This document shows, piece by piece, positions 1-22,478 of a stretch of 64,000 nt of DNA. The DNA is from Dipetalonema caudispina (lineage: Eukaryota > Nematoda > Chromadorea > Rhabditida > Onchocercidae). The DNA lies in NCBI GenBank assembly GCA_013365325.1, contig JABVXV010000209.1, positions 1 to 64,000 on the forward strand. The letters run 5' to 3'. The notes under the pieces were generated by a model, which did no database searches, was not told the DNA's origin, and worked only from the letters and a program-made list of their open reading frames with translations. Each line of letters opens with the position of its first letter. Position 1 is the first letter of the stretch. The position numbers and the translations under genes were made by a program.

Positions 1-144
1 ATTAGCCATATCAATTCGTCATCACATCTGATGATGAGTATTATTTGTATAACTGCAATTAACATAAAATTGAAATAAATATTGTCATCTTCCAAATGAA
101 TCTTCCTTTTCAGCATTAACATTTCGCTAAGGTTAATTCAAACG

Positions 145-236
145 TAAATGTACACTTACACACACATATACACACAAACACACACAAGCACACACAAACA
201 CACACACACACACATACACACACACACACACAGTGC
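145..236. repeat. Compound (CA)n microsatellite
   Basis: A run made almost only of CA/CACACAAA/CACATA units, flanked by ordinary AT-rich DNA. The apparent minus-strand reading frame across it (rich in Val, Cys and Tyr) is a product of the repeat and not a gene. Confidence 0.9.
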
Positions 237-576
237 ACATACACATATATATTGTACAGATGGTTTCAGATGCCATCGTCATCAAAGTCCGATTCAATAA
301 AAGCAAGCAACTATTTTTTGGACCAGGTGTTAGGCACCTGCCACAGTTGTATTCGAAGGACGACACTAAGTGGTATCTTCATTCAGACATACAAGATGAC
401 ATATACTTCTATTTCGCTTACTCTGATAAACCACGGATTCCTTCTTATTCTCTTATCAATGAGGTAAAACAATGTAGATGATCGCTTTCGCCACAGAATC
501 ACTGATTTTCGGGGCATTAAGAGTTGTGTGGACGAAAGAAGGAAGAGGCTTATAAGTAAAATATTGGATGATCTGT

Positions 577-602
577 TTTTTTTTTTTTTTTTTTTTTTTT
601 TC
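577..602. repeat. Poly-T tract
   Basis: An uninterrupted run of about 25 T followed by CAG, roughly 75 bases before the first receptor-like exon. It could be an overlong polypyrimidine tract at a splice acceptor or a decayed poly-A tail; the sequence does not decide. Confidence 0.8.
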
Positions 603-675
603 AGAATTTGTGTAAAAAAGCAAATGAATTATGGAAAATGATCGAAACAGAAAGGTATTTTGAAGTTTTTAGTGA

Positions 676-3600
676 TTCATTGCATTTATATTTGTTCTAA
701 TTCCATTTACCACTGCATTCAATAATACATTGGTTATTGTTTCAGTACTTCATGAACACACTTTACATGACATTACCGGTCATTTTCTTACATCATTGGC
801 ATCTGCTGACTTTTTCGTGAGACTTAAATGATTCTCAGAGATTTCAAATCTAAGCTAAGCTCTGTAGATAGTCATGTATTGCGGAACACTTACCTGTGTT
901 CCTGGGGTAATTGTCCTTTTGATCACATTTCCACCTCCTAATTATTAATGATTTCCATGATTTTTTCATTTTAGCAGATTCCCGATGGAAATGTTTAGCC
1001 ATCCCTGGACATCAACAGTGGGAAACATTGAAAGTGAAAGAAAACATCGGTGTTGATCCTAGCTGGCGTAGACAGTGTTGGTTTGCTACTGCTGAAGTAA
1101 TATAATATTTACAAATACTTTGGATAGCGTTATGTGTCACGTCACTTGCCACACATTTTGAAGTATGTTTTCTTTGTTCATATTGAAACGAAAGCGAAAT
1201 AATTGAAGCAATCATGCATGTTTGGAAGGACTTCGATGCGCGCTCTTTTTTCATCTTCAGGACAACGTTTCTTCCTCTCTAGGATTCGTCCTGAGAAGCA
1301 GCTATCAATTATTTCTGTAAGTTTCCTTATGCCCCATTTTATCTCGAAATCTTACTTTTTTTTAAATATTTTAAAAGAGATATTATTAAAATATAACCGT
1401 ATGATCCTATTTTCACCTCCATACTGCTTTCTCAATCATGCAGATGTGCCTGCTGAGCAGACTTTTCTGTTTGTTGAAGGACTGTAGCGGGTAAATAACA
1501 AAATTGGTAGTTCGTTCCTCCTTTATGCTTGGTGCTTCATCTTGTTCACACGTTTAATTTAACTGCAACAAATATTCATCTCAATTTTCCGCACTTACAC
1601 TTCAAAAATTTGATATCCTATAAAAAAGATTTTCATGCAAACTGGAAATAACCTGAACGTTTGAGAAAGAAGTTCTTGCAGCACTGAATCGATAGGTAAG
1701 TCGTAATTGATTCACTGCTGTAAGAACTTCGTCATTCTGTGGAAAGCATAAAATATTATAGAAAATATCACAAGCTTCCGGTCCAGTTGTGACATTTTTA
1801 TCTTACAACATAGAAAAGCATTTTATTTTACTTTCGTCCCATTCTTTTTTAATGACATTTTGGAATAATTTTGGGTATTTGAAATCTTCCTGAACAAAAT
1901 CTGAAAAACTGTTTGTTATCCCAACAACTGCAATAATGCTATATCAACAGTTATTTTTAGATTACATTTTGGCATATCCTATAACTGGTTTACTACTTAT
2001 GTATTTAATGAAGAGTTTAGTAAATATACAAGCCCTTTAAATATGATTTGATATCACTTGACTTCTAGTTTCCTAAGTTTCCAAGTCAATTCATATATTT
2101 GGCATCTTGGACCATTTCTCTGTAATTTATATATGGCTACTGATGTTGTGTTTTCAACGGCTTCCATACTCAACATTCTTGTTACTTCATTGACAGATAT
2201 TTAAAAATTGCAATTCCTATCAACTTATCAAAGGGATATATCAATAGCGTTGCATATAGTAAATTACAAATATACCGCAGTAACACGGCACTCCTTGATA
2301 CAGAACCTGGTACCAGTTGGAAAAGATCGGAAATGATGATTTCCACTGTTTGAATCACTTCCTGCACTGTCGGTTTGCTTATTATTAGAAGTAAACAGTC
2401 ACACTGATAATGTTAGTTTGCTGATATCCCCTAAACTTTTTTGATATAGTGGTTGTTGAAGTGAAGTTATATTGTTAGGGAATTCTGAGGGTACTGTACT
2501 CTTAGTATTTGATATTGCAATGCGATATTGGTTAACTTAAATACCCAAAAAGTGGGACTAGATAACGTTTCAGTAATGATATTAAGTTTTATCTAAGTTA
2601 TATGCTGATAGAGGGCATTTTTTTAGAATGAGTTTTTTTTTTTTGGAATAACTTTAAAAAAAAAAAAAAAAAACACGTATGTGATTGTAGCAGTGTGAAT
2701 TCACAAATGCTTTCTTCGTAATCATACACCACTATTATCATCTTTCTACCATGTACAGCAATTGTAATACTTTATACCGTAATACCTTGTTGATTACGCT
2801 AATGGCAAAAAGGCAAACGATGGCAGTACGAGAATTGTCAACAGTTCGAAGCGATATTTGTAATGCATATTAACTGGATATCGATCATTTGTTTTGCGAG
2901 ATTCTAACGCCTCCATTCGCCCAATATCTTCCGGAAGTATATTGACCTCTTGTCACCTCAATTTCCCGAACTTCAGATGCTTCATATTGTACCGAATAAC
3001 ACTCTAAATTTTGCAGGAAACGCTCATTTGGCTTAACAGCATGAGAAACATTTTAATTCGGATCAATTATACCTCGAATCAGCATCAGTATTCAGGTCTT
3101 TCGTCCGTACAAGTCCCATATCACTTTATTTATATCCAAAAAAAGAATTTTATAACAGGAAAGAAGGACGAAATTAGGTTTTAGGAGGTCCGGAAATTCG
3201 GATGATCTGAAATTCTGGAAAAAAATTCTAAAAAACTATTAGGTAAGGTGAATATTCATTTAGATTCTCTTGATTAAAAAATTTCAATAAGATAATTGCA
3301 ACATAGGAGCTTGGCAGTGGTATTCATATAGACTTACCTGTCACCAAATTTATTTTGCAAAAATAAATTACATTTTGCAGGAATGAAGAAGAGGCAGTTT
3401 CCAAAGATTTGATCACATTATTCACAAAGGTCCAAATTTGGTTTCTGAAAGGACAACTCAGAGGGACCATTGGTTGGCTGTTTTGGCTGATCACAAACTC
3501 ATCATTCCATTTTTATTGGCATTAGTGTGTGAGAAAGTGGGAAATTTAACGGTAACCATAAAGTGTCATAATGTCAGCCGTAAGCTTTCTTCATTAACAA

Positions 3601-5555
3601 CAATGAAACAGATCCTAACTTTAATGAAATTTTTCTCTGAAAAGAGCAGAGAGAAAAGAAATCAGTGCTAATAGCACGCATATCGTAATGAATAATATCA
3701 TAATTTCAGGTGCCTTCAATATTATTTTCACCACCTGATTATCAATTCCAGGTGTCTTCAGGATTACTTTCACATTTGAGAACGTACCATATTAAAGGGA
3801 AATGTCAAGCATTGCAAAAATGAGGGCTGCAAAATATGGAACTGAAATGAAACCAGAAATACTGTTGGCTTTTTTCTTGAAAATTTCGTATACCTTTACC
3901 TTTTGTACCTTCATTTTTGAAATAACTCTGTGAGGGGAAAATAACCTAATCTTGCTGGCATTTTGTTATTGAGAAGAACATTTAACCATCATATATAGAA
4001 GGTCATCTTTATTTCATTTTTATTTATTTCCTAAATTCAAGTTATCAATTAGCTCCGAACGAGCTTACGCTCTCAGTGAGTAGTTTTTAAATTTTGTTTA
4101 AATTCAATTCACTCACTCATCAAAACTATATTCCAGATGATTTGGTGAACATCTTGGTGACTTCTTATCTCATATCGACAGCTCCTGTGATCAACAGCAA
4201 TCACCGTATAATCAGTATTGGAGTGATAGTCAGCAGAATACTTCGGAAGAGATCAAAGCAGATGCAACATTACAGGAAAGAAAATGTTGTTTCTCATCTT
4301 ACGATAAGCAGCACGTGGTCACTTCTCCTAGAGCTTGCAATAAGTAACAGCTTAGTTTGATTTGATTAAGAAAACTGTTTCACATGCATTATCTTAAGTT
4401 TTTTGAATTAAATTCAGACATGTTCCTGTGAATCAATACTATAGATGTAACCTTCTTCATCTGTTATTACCTAAAAGTGGAGCCAAGGAAAATTTCGAAG
4501 TCACTACCAAAGTATTAGTTTTGCGAGGAAGTTTTAGGAAAAATTGAAATGTTAGGACAAATTGATCTCATATTACTTGAAATAATTGACTCAGATTGCA
4601 AGGTTGTTTTAGTTAATACGTAATTTCAGCCATAACTTCAAGTTTTATTTGTATTAGTTTCATATTTGGAAGAGGAGTGTATGATATTTCTCCAAATATT
4701 ACATTCTTAAGATTTTAAATTTAAAATCTGCTTAGGAATTAGTAAACAGCAACACAACGATTGGCAGCTTAACAAACGGACAAAATGTGGTGGAATTATT
4801 AAAAACTAGAAAATGGTTACACCGAAAGCAGTCACAGAGGCAGATCATCAAGGAAGCGCTCCGGAAATTAAAATATGAGTGGAAGTACTTGGTTTCGGAG
4901 GATTTTAAGCTATAGTGAATGTTTTTATTGTTTTGGTTTGATAATTGTAGCGTAGAAAATGCTTCAATGAAATAGAATTCCGGTCATTCCTGTTTTGATG
5001 GCTGCCATTTCTCACATTACATTTTACCATCACTATGTGTATATTGCAAGTATCCGTTGAATGTATTCATTTTGATACACTTTTCCTAACAACTGGTTCG
5101 GCTACTAAGTCTAAGTTTGATCCCAACTTCATAAAATATTCTAAGATCCCAATTTTGAGAGAAAAACTAAACAGAAATCTCTTTTTGGTAGCTTGAAAAA
5201 ACAATGGAGAAAAAGTTTGATTTTTTCGTTTGATTGCACATGCACATGCACGATGCATGATGCATGTTCACTTTTTTTTTGCTTCTCATTTGCAATTTAT
5301 TGTTTCAATTCATCACTAAATCCAATGGTTTACACAGTGTTCGATAAAAAATTTCGAACAGCATTTCGCCGCATGTTATTGTTCATTCTGAGAAAATCTT
5401 GTCGTGAGTTCTTATCACCCTGCTTTCACGTCAATTTACAAGGGAAACACACTTATGACAGTTTGCTTTCAGTTACGGTAAATAACTCTGACAAACTTTT
5501 CAACCGATCCATAGTTTGTGGACCTAGAAATAAGAGTGCGAGAATAACACACTAG
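676..5555 (+). CDS. Rhodopsin-family G protein-coupled receptor, incomplete model, possibly a pseudogene
   Basis: Two pieces are receptor-like. At about 676-816 a frame encodes TM1 to TM2: a hydrophobic helix, FNNTLVIVSVLHEHTL, then TSLASADFF, matching the family patterns GN..V in TM1 and SLA.AD in TM2; it ends at a GTGAGA donor. At about 5247-5555 the last exon encodes the TM7 motif NSSLNPMVYTVF (the NPxxY motif) followed by DKKFRTAFRRML (helix 8) and a tail of about 60 residues to the stop at 5553-5555. A third stretch, about 4183-4343, is open, rich in Gln/Ser/Lys and ends at a GTAAC donor; it could be intracellular loop 3. The DRY-bearing TM3 and the TM6 segment were not found, and an in-frame TGA lies just before the TM1 helix (673-675). 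Either small exons were missed or the gene is broken. It looks closer to amine receptors than to nematode chemoreceptors, but the ligand cannot be told. Confidence 0.5.
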
Positions 5556-8500
5556 TTTAGATTGGAAGTGTTTATCAGGATTTCTGGAACAGAATGCCAA
5601 TAATGCTCAAATATTGCAATTTTGAATGGAAAGAATAAAAATTACGGTGATAACAGGTCTGTGATCAGGAAACAATATGTCTTTCGAGAGATGACGACGG
5701 ACAAAGTTTTCGCCTCCGGAACAGGAACTGCTTCCAGTCATTACTTTTTGAAATATGCAGCTGATCAACAAATAGGTTCGCTACCGATTTAACTGCTAAT
5801 CATTTTCTTCTGTCTGCTGACTACTATTAAAAGCATTTTGGAAAATACAGAGACTTGTGCTTCATGCTGAATGTTTCCAATAATGTTTTAAGCATTTCCT
5901 TGGAGAGTTCATCAAATTCAATTATTGCAGCAAGTATTATAAAATGAAAGGGAAGTGATATCGGCTTAAAGAATATCGTTAAGTGTTATTCACAATGTCA
6001 AATATATATAAGCAGTAAAATGCGTCTTAAATTTCGAATTTGTATGCTAAATTGGATAAGTAATCCTAAACAAATCCTACAATCAATCTAAAAATCTCTG
6101 GTGGATAGTAATACAAAGGAAAATGTGACTTCCCATTTTACCGGTTTTTTAAAATATTCATTACATTGGAAAACTGATGACCCGCTATTGCGAACTTTCT
6201 TCCTAACTCGAATTTGTTTTACATTAGGACCGGAGTGGCATAGTGTGTCTTAAATTTACAGTAATTCATTACTCATTGTATTCTGAAAAAAAATAAAGGT
6301 TTAGCAGAAATGAAGAGATTTAAAAAATTAAGTTCCACTCAAAGAATGTTAGTCGTTCCCATCCCGATATGTATCACATTGACTAAATCAAAAAAATTCC
6401 TCGTGACCCGCTATTTCAAAATGCAATACAATCCTATAGCAATTTGATTTGAAATAGAGTGCAAAATTGCCCACATGAAATGAATGAGTTGACAGTAACC
6501 TGTTGAATTTCGTTTAATCAAACCACTTTTAAACAAATCATTTATCTCTTATTCATTTTTTTTCAGACCCTTTTTAGATCGATTCCACACAGCATATGAC
6601 TTTATTCCTCAAAATGTTTAATTCGCTGATGGAAAGAGCTTGTTTAAGCGATTGTTATAGAAATCATTTTGCATCAATTTTTCTATTTGAAACAGAATAA
6701 AAGGATCTTCTCTCTGATATCTATGGTATTAAGATACCATTTGAAAGCTATAAGAATTCTCTTGATGTTCTCCCTTAAGTACCATAAAAAACCTAAAATT
6801 CAATCAATTACTTGCATGTAAACGCTGCAGAAGTTTTTGGCTTTGATTAATATTAGCTTTGAAGAGAAGCTTGAGAATATATCTGAATACTTTGTCAAGT
6901 GTCAATGAATAACGAGTTCGATATGGTTCAATTCCCATATGAGTCATTCGATGCATTTCTTTCATTTCACCTCCATTCTTAGCTATTCTTTTTAACTTAA
7001 CTCCCAAACAATATTCCTAACCTATCTGTCTACATTTTCCTGACGTCGTTACTTTCTCTTTTCACTAGCGGTCTAATTTGAGCACTTCAATCTGTGTAAT
7101 TTGGTATTTCAAATTGGCAGACTATCGAATTCTCCACAAAACCAATTCCAAGAAATTAAATTCGCAATGGGTCACATAAAGACACGTCACATCAATTTCT
7201 TTTGGTAGTGAAGCTGAGTTCAATTTTTGATTCAGATTTGAAATGAAGGCCTTTAAATCCTATATATCTCAAAATACCCATCTAACAATACATTAATTAA
7301 GCCACTAGTAAGTACTATTCATTGCACAAAAGTTTCATTCGTTAGAAAATTAATGATCATCAGTCTGGACAGAAAATAGAAAGAAATGGAAGACGCCGAA
7401 TAGTAAGCAATAAAGATATGTAGTGGTGTTATAGTATTTTCAGGTCATTGCATATACCTTTGTAGCATTAAATTTCTCCTAAAAAAGTAAAACATATTAT
7501 CATCGGAACAATGCTATAGAGCAAATCGAAAACAAGGAAGCTTACTGAAGAACAGTTGCACAAGATTCGTTTTATTAGCATTAAGTCTTTGAGTTTCTAC
7601 GATTTATAGTTCGTATCTTCAGAATTCACTCTTATGGAATAAATGTGGTTATCATGAAGCAAAACATCAGAACTAATAACTACAGGTCATCTGACGCAGT
7701 AAAATTTGCATGATCAAGAAAGGATAATAGCAGTAGAATGTTATTGTAAGTGCAACATAATTACTAATTGCTCGACAAACAATATTTAGAACGTTAATGA
7801 GCAATGTAAGGAATTAAAGAAAAGTTCTGCCTTTAAAGAAATTTGTCATTTGTTGCTAAAGTAAATAAAAGAGAAGTCAATTGCTTCAAGTAATTTTAGG
7901 ATGGCAGCAATTCAAATTTGACTGAAACAATCCGTCTTCCGTCTTTATTTTTCTGTTTTGCGGAATTGGCTAGGAGAGCTAAATAAGCACAAATAGTACC
8001 ATAGAATGGCCACTAGTTCACTCTTTACCGCAACAATTTATTGGTAAACAAACGGAACGAGAAGTGGGTGTGGATGAAGAAGAAGGAGAGGGTAGCGGAA
8101 GGAAAGAGGAGGACGGGAGGGATAAGAGGTGGAGAATTCCGGATGAGTTCAAAAGGATCGGTTCGACGAGAATGAATGAAGAGAGGTTGCAATACTGCTA
8201 CTATTACAGTATGAGAATGTTTATAGGGCGTGAAATGAAGGAGTGTTGTGGATTGGCGATGGTGGTAGGTGGGGCATCTTGGAGAGTAATAGCTTGGAAT
8301 CCGAAAGCCTGATTTCATATCAGCTTTTGATTTCCCCAGTGATTCGATTCTTCTCCCAGCAGCACAACACGGAACCTCTCTTATCCAGTTCGAATACTTC
8401 CTGTTGCAATTCTTTTCCAACGTCGGTTTTCTTCTTGCACAAAATTTGGATGAAATTGACGAATTAGTTGATCCCGAGAGGCGTGGTTTTTTTTGTCAAC

Positions 8501-8748
8501 ATCAACCAATAGATAGGCAAACAATCCACAGACTTGGCAGATAGATACATACACGCACAGACATAGACAGACGCAAATATATGCACAGAATATCCAGGAA
8601 TCAAGCAATAGAGAGGGGAGTTTTTCTGGTTGAATGTTTAAGCGGCTTTTCACGTTTTCTAAGCAACAGGCAGCAGTAACGTCAGATTGGTACCGTTAAC
8701 AGGAGAGGATTTCAACGGGGCAGTAAATGTTCTGTATCGAACGCCAAT
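5556..8748. other. Intergenic region upstream of unc-3
   Basis: AT-rich DNA with no exon I can support. Open frames at 6804-7007 (minus), 8025-8420 (minus) and 8064-8312 (plus) show no recognisable domain. The last ~700 bases are less AT-rich, and both strands are open across 8025-8420, which fits low stop density rather than coding. This stretch presumably holds the unc-3 promoter and 5' UTR. Confidence 0.5.
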
Positions 8749-18426
<9,678 letters not shown>

Positions 18427-18780
18427 TTGATCTAACCTGTGAAGTTAGTTATCTGAAATGGATTTTCACATCATAAACATATTTATTTTATATTAATCCT
18501 TGTATTTAAAATAAGTACAGGGAAGATATTGAAAAAATATTATCCTCAAATTCAAATAAATTTTTGCGGCAGCTACTTCTTATTTTGAATCTGTCAAAGG
18601 CAAATCCACACAATTAAAGAAAAACCAATAAGATGCCAGAAATCTAGTACATTACCGGCTGTTCGTATAGTTTCTCGAAGCTAATTACACTCCTACACTT
18701 TTTTATCTTAGAAGATACAAATAAATTATTGTAGAAATGCGCAATTTCAAAAGTTATTTGCAATCTAGAATGACACATAA

Positions 18781-20165
18781 CTTCATTTTATATCGAAAGC
18801 TTTCGACTTGTCAAGTTGCTTAGCAATACAAAAATATGACAATACATGAAGCTTAACCACGGATATCTGGGCTTAAAAATACTGAACATACAACATTTTG
18901 GAACAGAATTAAAGGTAGGAAAGAGCTGAAATCTATTAGATCAGGTTATCATTCATTTTAACATTGGCATTCTTCATAGTAAAAAAATACTTTTTGATAT
19001 ACACTTCTTCTATTATTTTCACCCTTTCAACTAATCTTTTTCAGCAGACTAATATACTATAATTATCATAAGATTATCGTATGTTATTTATTTAAGTGAT
19101 AGCTCAGAGTCAATTCTGTCTTGATTCAAACATTTGCTAAGACAGAGTTGATCCATGCCAAACCTTTGATCTTATCTAATGGCTTCCTACTTCTTTTCAC
19201 TTTATAAAATCTATGAAGTTCATTGAAATATTGTAACTTCTTCGACCAATTCTATATGAAAAATACTGCAAAGAATTTGGTCATTTGATATCATTCTTTG
19301 AAATGATGAACGAAGTCGTGCACAAAGCAATCCTCATAGCAGTTTGCTTGCAATAAACGATGTTCTGGTATAGGTGGTAACGTCTTTGTTCATTTGCTTA
19401 CAGTTCCCTATGTGAACAATTTTGACAGAAGAAGGACTGATCAAAATATATCACTTTAAAAACCATCTATAAGTAATATCCAAATTACAGTAAAGTTGGT
19501 CCCTGCTTTCAATATATTATCAGAATTTGTCAAAAACAAGTAAAAATAAGAAATAAACAAAAACAGCTACAATAAAAATTGCAGCCTGAGCAGCTCACTC
19601 TCATCATACAAAATTACGATATCCTTTATAATGTAGTGAGGCAGAGTCGTGTGATGAAAAGACATCAGATATAATTGTCAAAAACGACCATGACGAAAAA
19701 AATTCCATGCAAAAATCGGAGATTCTGCAGTATTTTCTTTAGTTCATATATCTTCCTCGTAGCAGTGAAGTTGAACATCAAATCATATAGAATGTTCCAC
19801 CGATTCAAAGCATAACCTTTTCACCAATAATCCAAATTATAGATGTCAAAGAAACAAACCATTGGATTTCATCTCGTCCCACTCTTTCCTACCTGGCTGA
19901 AAATAATAGAAGAAGTGTACTTCAAAAAGTATTTTTCTACTATGAAGAATGCCAATGTTAAAATGAATGATAACCTGATCTAATAGATTTCAGCTCTTTT
20001 CTACCTTTAATTCTGTTCCAAAATAATGCATATTCAGTATTTTTAAGCTCAGATATCCATGGTTAAGCTTCATGTATTCTCATATTTTTGTGTTGCTTCT
20101 GCCAAGCGTGTTATCAGCTAAAAATAACTTAACAAGTCGAGAGCTTTCGGTATAGAATGAAATAC
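18781..20165. mobile_element. Foldback element: long inverted repeats around a ~870-bp centre
   Basis: The segment 18781-19027 recurs in inverted orientation at about 19898-20165. Matching landmarks include ATCGAAAGCTTTCGACTTGT on the left against ACAAGTCGAGAGCTTTCGGT on the right, and the shared stretch around ACCTGATCTAATAGATTTCAG. Arms are about 250-265 bases with scattered mismatches and small indels. The ~870 bases between them hold no long reading frame. The structure fits a foldback-type or other non-autonomous DNA transposon. I could not define target-site duplications or the exact outer ends, so the family is open. It lies in the gap between unc-3 and tatn-1. Confidence 0.8.
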
Positions 20166-22478
20166 TGCTTGCTGCGATCATTGACAGAGCGACTACAGAC
20201 AAAAAGGTAGCCAAAAAGAAGAAAGTATATTAACTTTTGAAATTTAAGCTTACTAAATGATTTTTGACAATAACAATTTATTGCTTGCATACGCAACATT
20301 ATCATGTCATTGATGAAAATTTTAGGCCAATTTTTATGATTTATTGCATTTTCTACTTGTCATTTTAAAACTTTTTTCTCAAGACTTTTATATGAATTTC
20401 GCTTTTTTGAAAGTATGTACTTTTCTCAGTTCTACATGTCCATGTTATTTCCATAACTTATTTGAGACTTTTCAATCTAAGAAAAACAAGAATTAATGAA
20501 AGGACAATTTATTAAGCTTTGATACAAATCATGGAAGAGGTATTTTTATGAAGTAGTTGAAGAAGACATCATTGACGTTGTATAAAAGTCTTATACTTCC
20601 GTATCTGCAAATCTCGGTTCTGCAACTGGTGGATTGTTCGTCTTTTCAACAAAGCGGGTATTAAAAAATCTTTGTTTTTGTGATTCTCGTAGTTTAAAGT
20701 GAATTTTTTTGGTCTATGTAACTTAATTAAAAGCAAAGGTTTTCACTAAATAATAATAACCTATACGTTCTGTTTTGTAAAGTACAAGAATGTTATTAGA
20801 TATCCTTATTGTTATAGTAGTTTACTTAAATTGTATTTCCTTGTATTATTAATAAATATTTAATAAACAGTAAACAATGTCGTAAGTGGTAAGTTTGGCT
20901 GCTTGATTATTCTGCTGCACTGAGAATTTAGGAGAACTTCGCAAATCCAAAATTTAGATGATGAATATACCTGTAAATGGGATGAATATGACTGAAGCGA
21001 AATGCAGGGATGTGCATTCATCCGAATTTCATTTTATATCTATAGGGTCAATCTTTCTGGAAGGAACAAGGAAACTTTTCATAGCTTTGGTTATGGAAAT
21101 CACATTTCAGAATATAACAATGTGACCTTTGAGAAGGTTTTTACGGAGGAAAATGGATGAAAGGAAAGAAAAAAATGAAAAAAGAAATGACAAATGATGT
21201 GCAAGTAGCAATACAACAAATTTGGTGACTGTCTTTCCGGTCTGTTCCGACAACTTCCTCAGTCTATCATCCCTATCGTCTTCCTTTCTTTTTGACGGTC
21301 GTCGGAAATTGTGTCTGCGAACTTTTGATGTCTTGATAATTTATGGTGCTGATCGAATTAGCTCCAATTGATCTGTTACTAGAAGAATCTTTATGATTAG
21401 TGCTACCTCATTTGTATCCACACGAATATTTCTCTCTAGTATTGTTTCATCACCTAATTAAAATTTTGATTGATTTGTAAATTAAAATGGAAATATTAAA
21501 CAGTCTTGTGAATGCTCCTTCGAGCAGCAGAACCAGTTTATATTTCTTCTCACTTCCTAGTACACCTATGTTTATCATTCCTTTGATTTAAGACTGATGT
21601 CCTATTGCTACCGCTTGTTTACTATCGCGCGGGGTTACCCCCCTGAAGAATTCTCCCATATCAGCACTGCCTAATAACCTCTCCTCTAACATCTCTTTCT
21701 ACTGCTCCCTACATTCTAAAATTTTTTTATCTCCTCTGCTACCTCCGTTTATACCTAGCTTTACTGCTCTTCACTTATCAAATATCACTAGTTTAAGGAA
21801 TTCCGGGACATTACCATCTCTCGAAGCATTTAGTGTAAAAAAAAACTGCACATGACTTAATTAGTATTTATTTAGTAGTACTCTCCGTAAAGTGAAGAGG
21901 CTAAAAGATGCATTCATACAGATAGATATGTACGATAATTTTTTTGAGTTCCTACTACTCGAACTAGCTGAAGCTGAAATGCTTTCACGATAAAACTATT
22001 AGATAAATTGTATTGCGAGGCAACTTTCTTTTCTAAATGATGCTGAAACAAGTTCCTTCAATGAACATCACACAGCTTGCAGCATTGCAAATTTGATTGC
22101 TTCTTGTACATTGCATGTCTATGACCTGCTTGCATGCATCATTTTGCTTAATACATCATTATCACACAAAAATTCTTTTACAACTCCATTACGTGTGAAG
22201 TGTAAACCTTCACTCTCCATCGATTTCGAATTTATTGCATCAGCCAAGCAAAGAGAGAGAGAGAGAGAGAGAGAGCGAGAGTTGTGTTTTCAAAAGGAAT
22301 GGAATTACTGAAACATTCTGTGTTAATTCCAAGTCTTGACAAATTTGATTCAGGACTGAATGATCTAGCAAGATTATATGTTCCGTTGTAAGAAACATAT
22401 GCTTGTGGGTATATGAGGACAGTCTTCCTGCTAATCTGTGAATTTCATTGCAATTTCTTTTTTAGTGATGATTGCTAA
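20166..22478. other. Intergenic region between the foldback element and tatn-1
   Basis: AT-rich sequence with no supported exon. It contains a (GA)n microsatellite at about 22252-22282 and a short pyrimidine-rich stretch near 21600-21780. The putative 5' exon of tatn-1 begins at its right edge. Confidence 0.5.
22252..22282. repeat. (GA)n microsatellite
   Basis: About 30 bases of alternating GA with one GC interruption, some 200 bases upstream of the putative first tatn-1 exon. Confidence 0.9.

Noticed and set aside
8025..8420. 131-codon minus-strand reading frame upstream of unc-3
   Set aside because: The plus strand is also open over the same bases and neither frame has a domain; it reflects low stop density near the unc-3 promoter.
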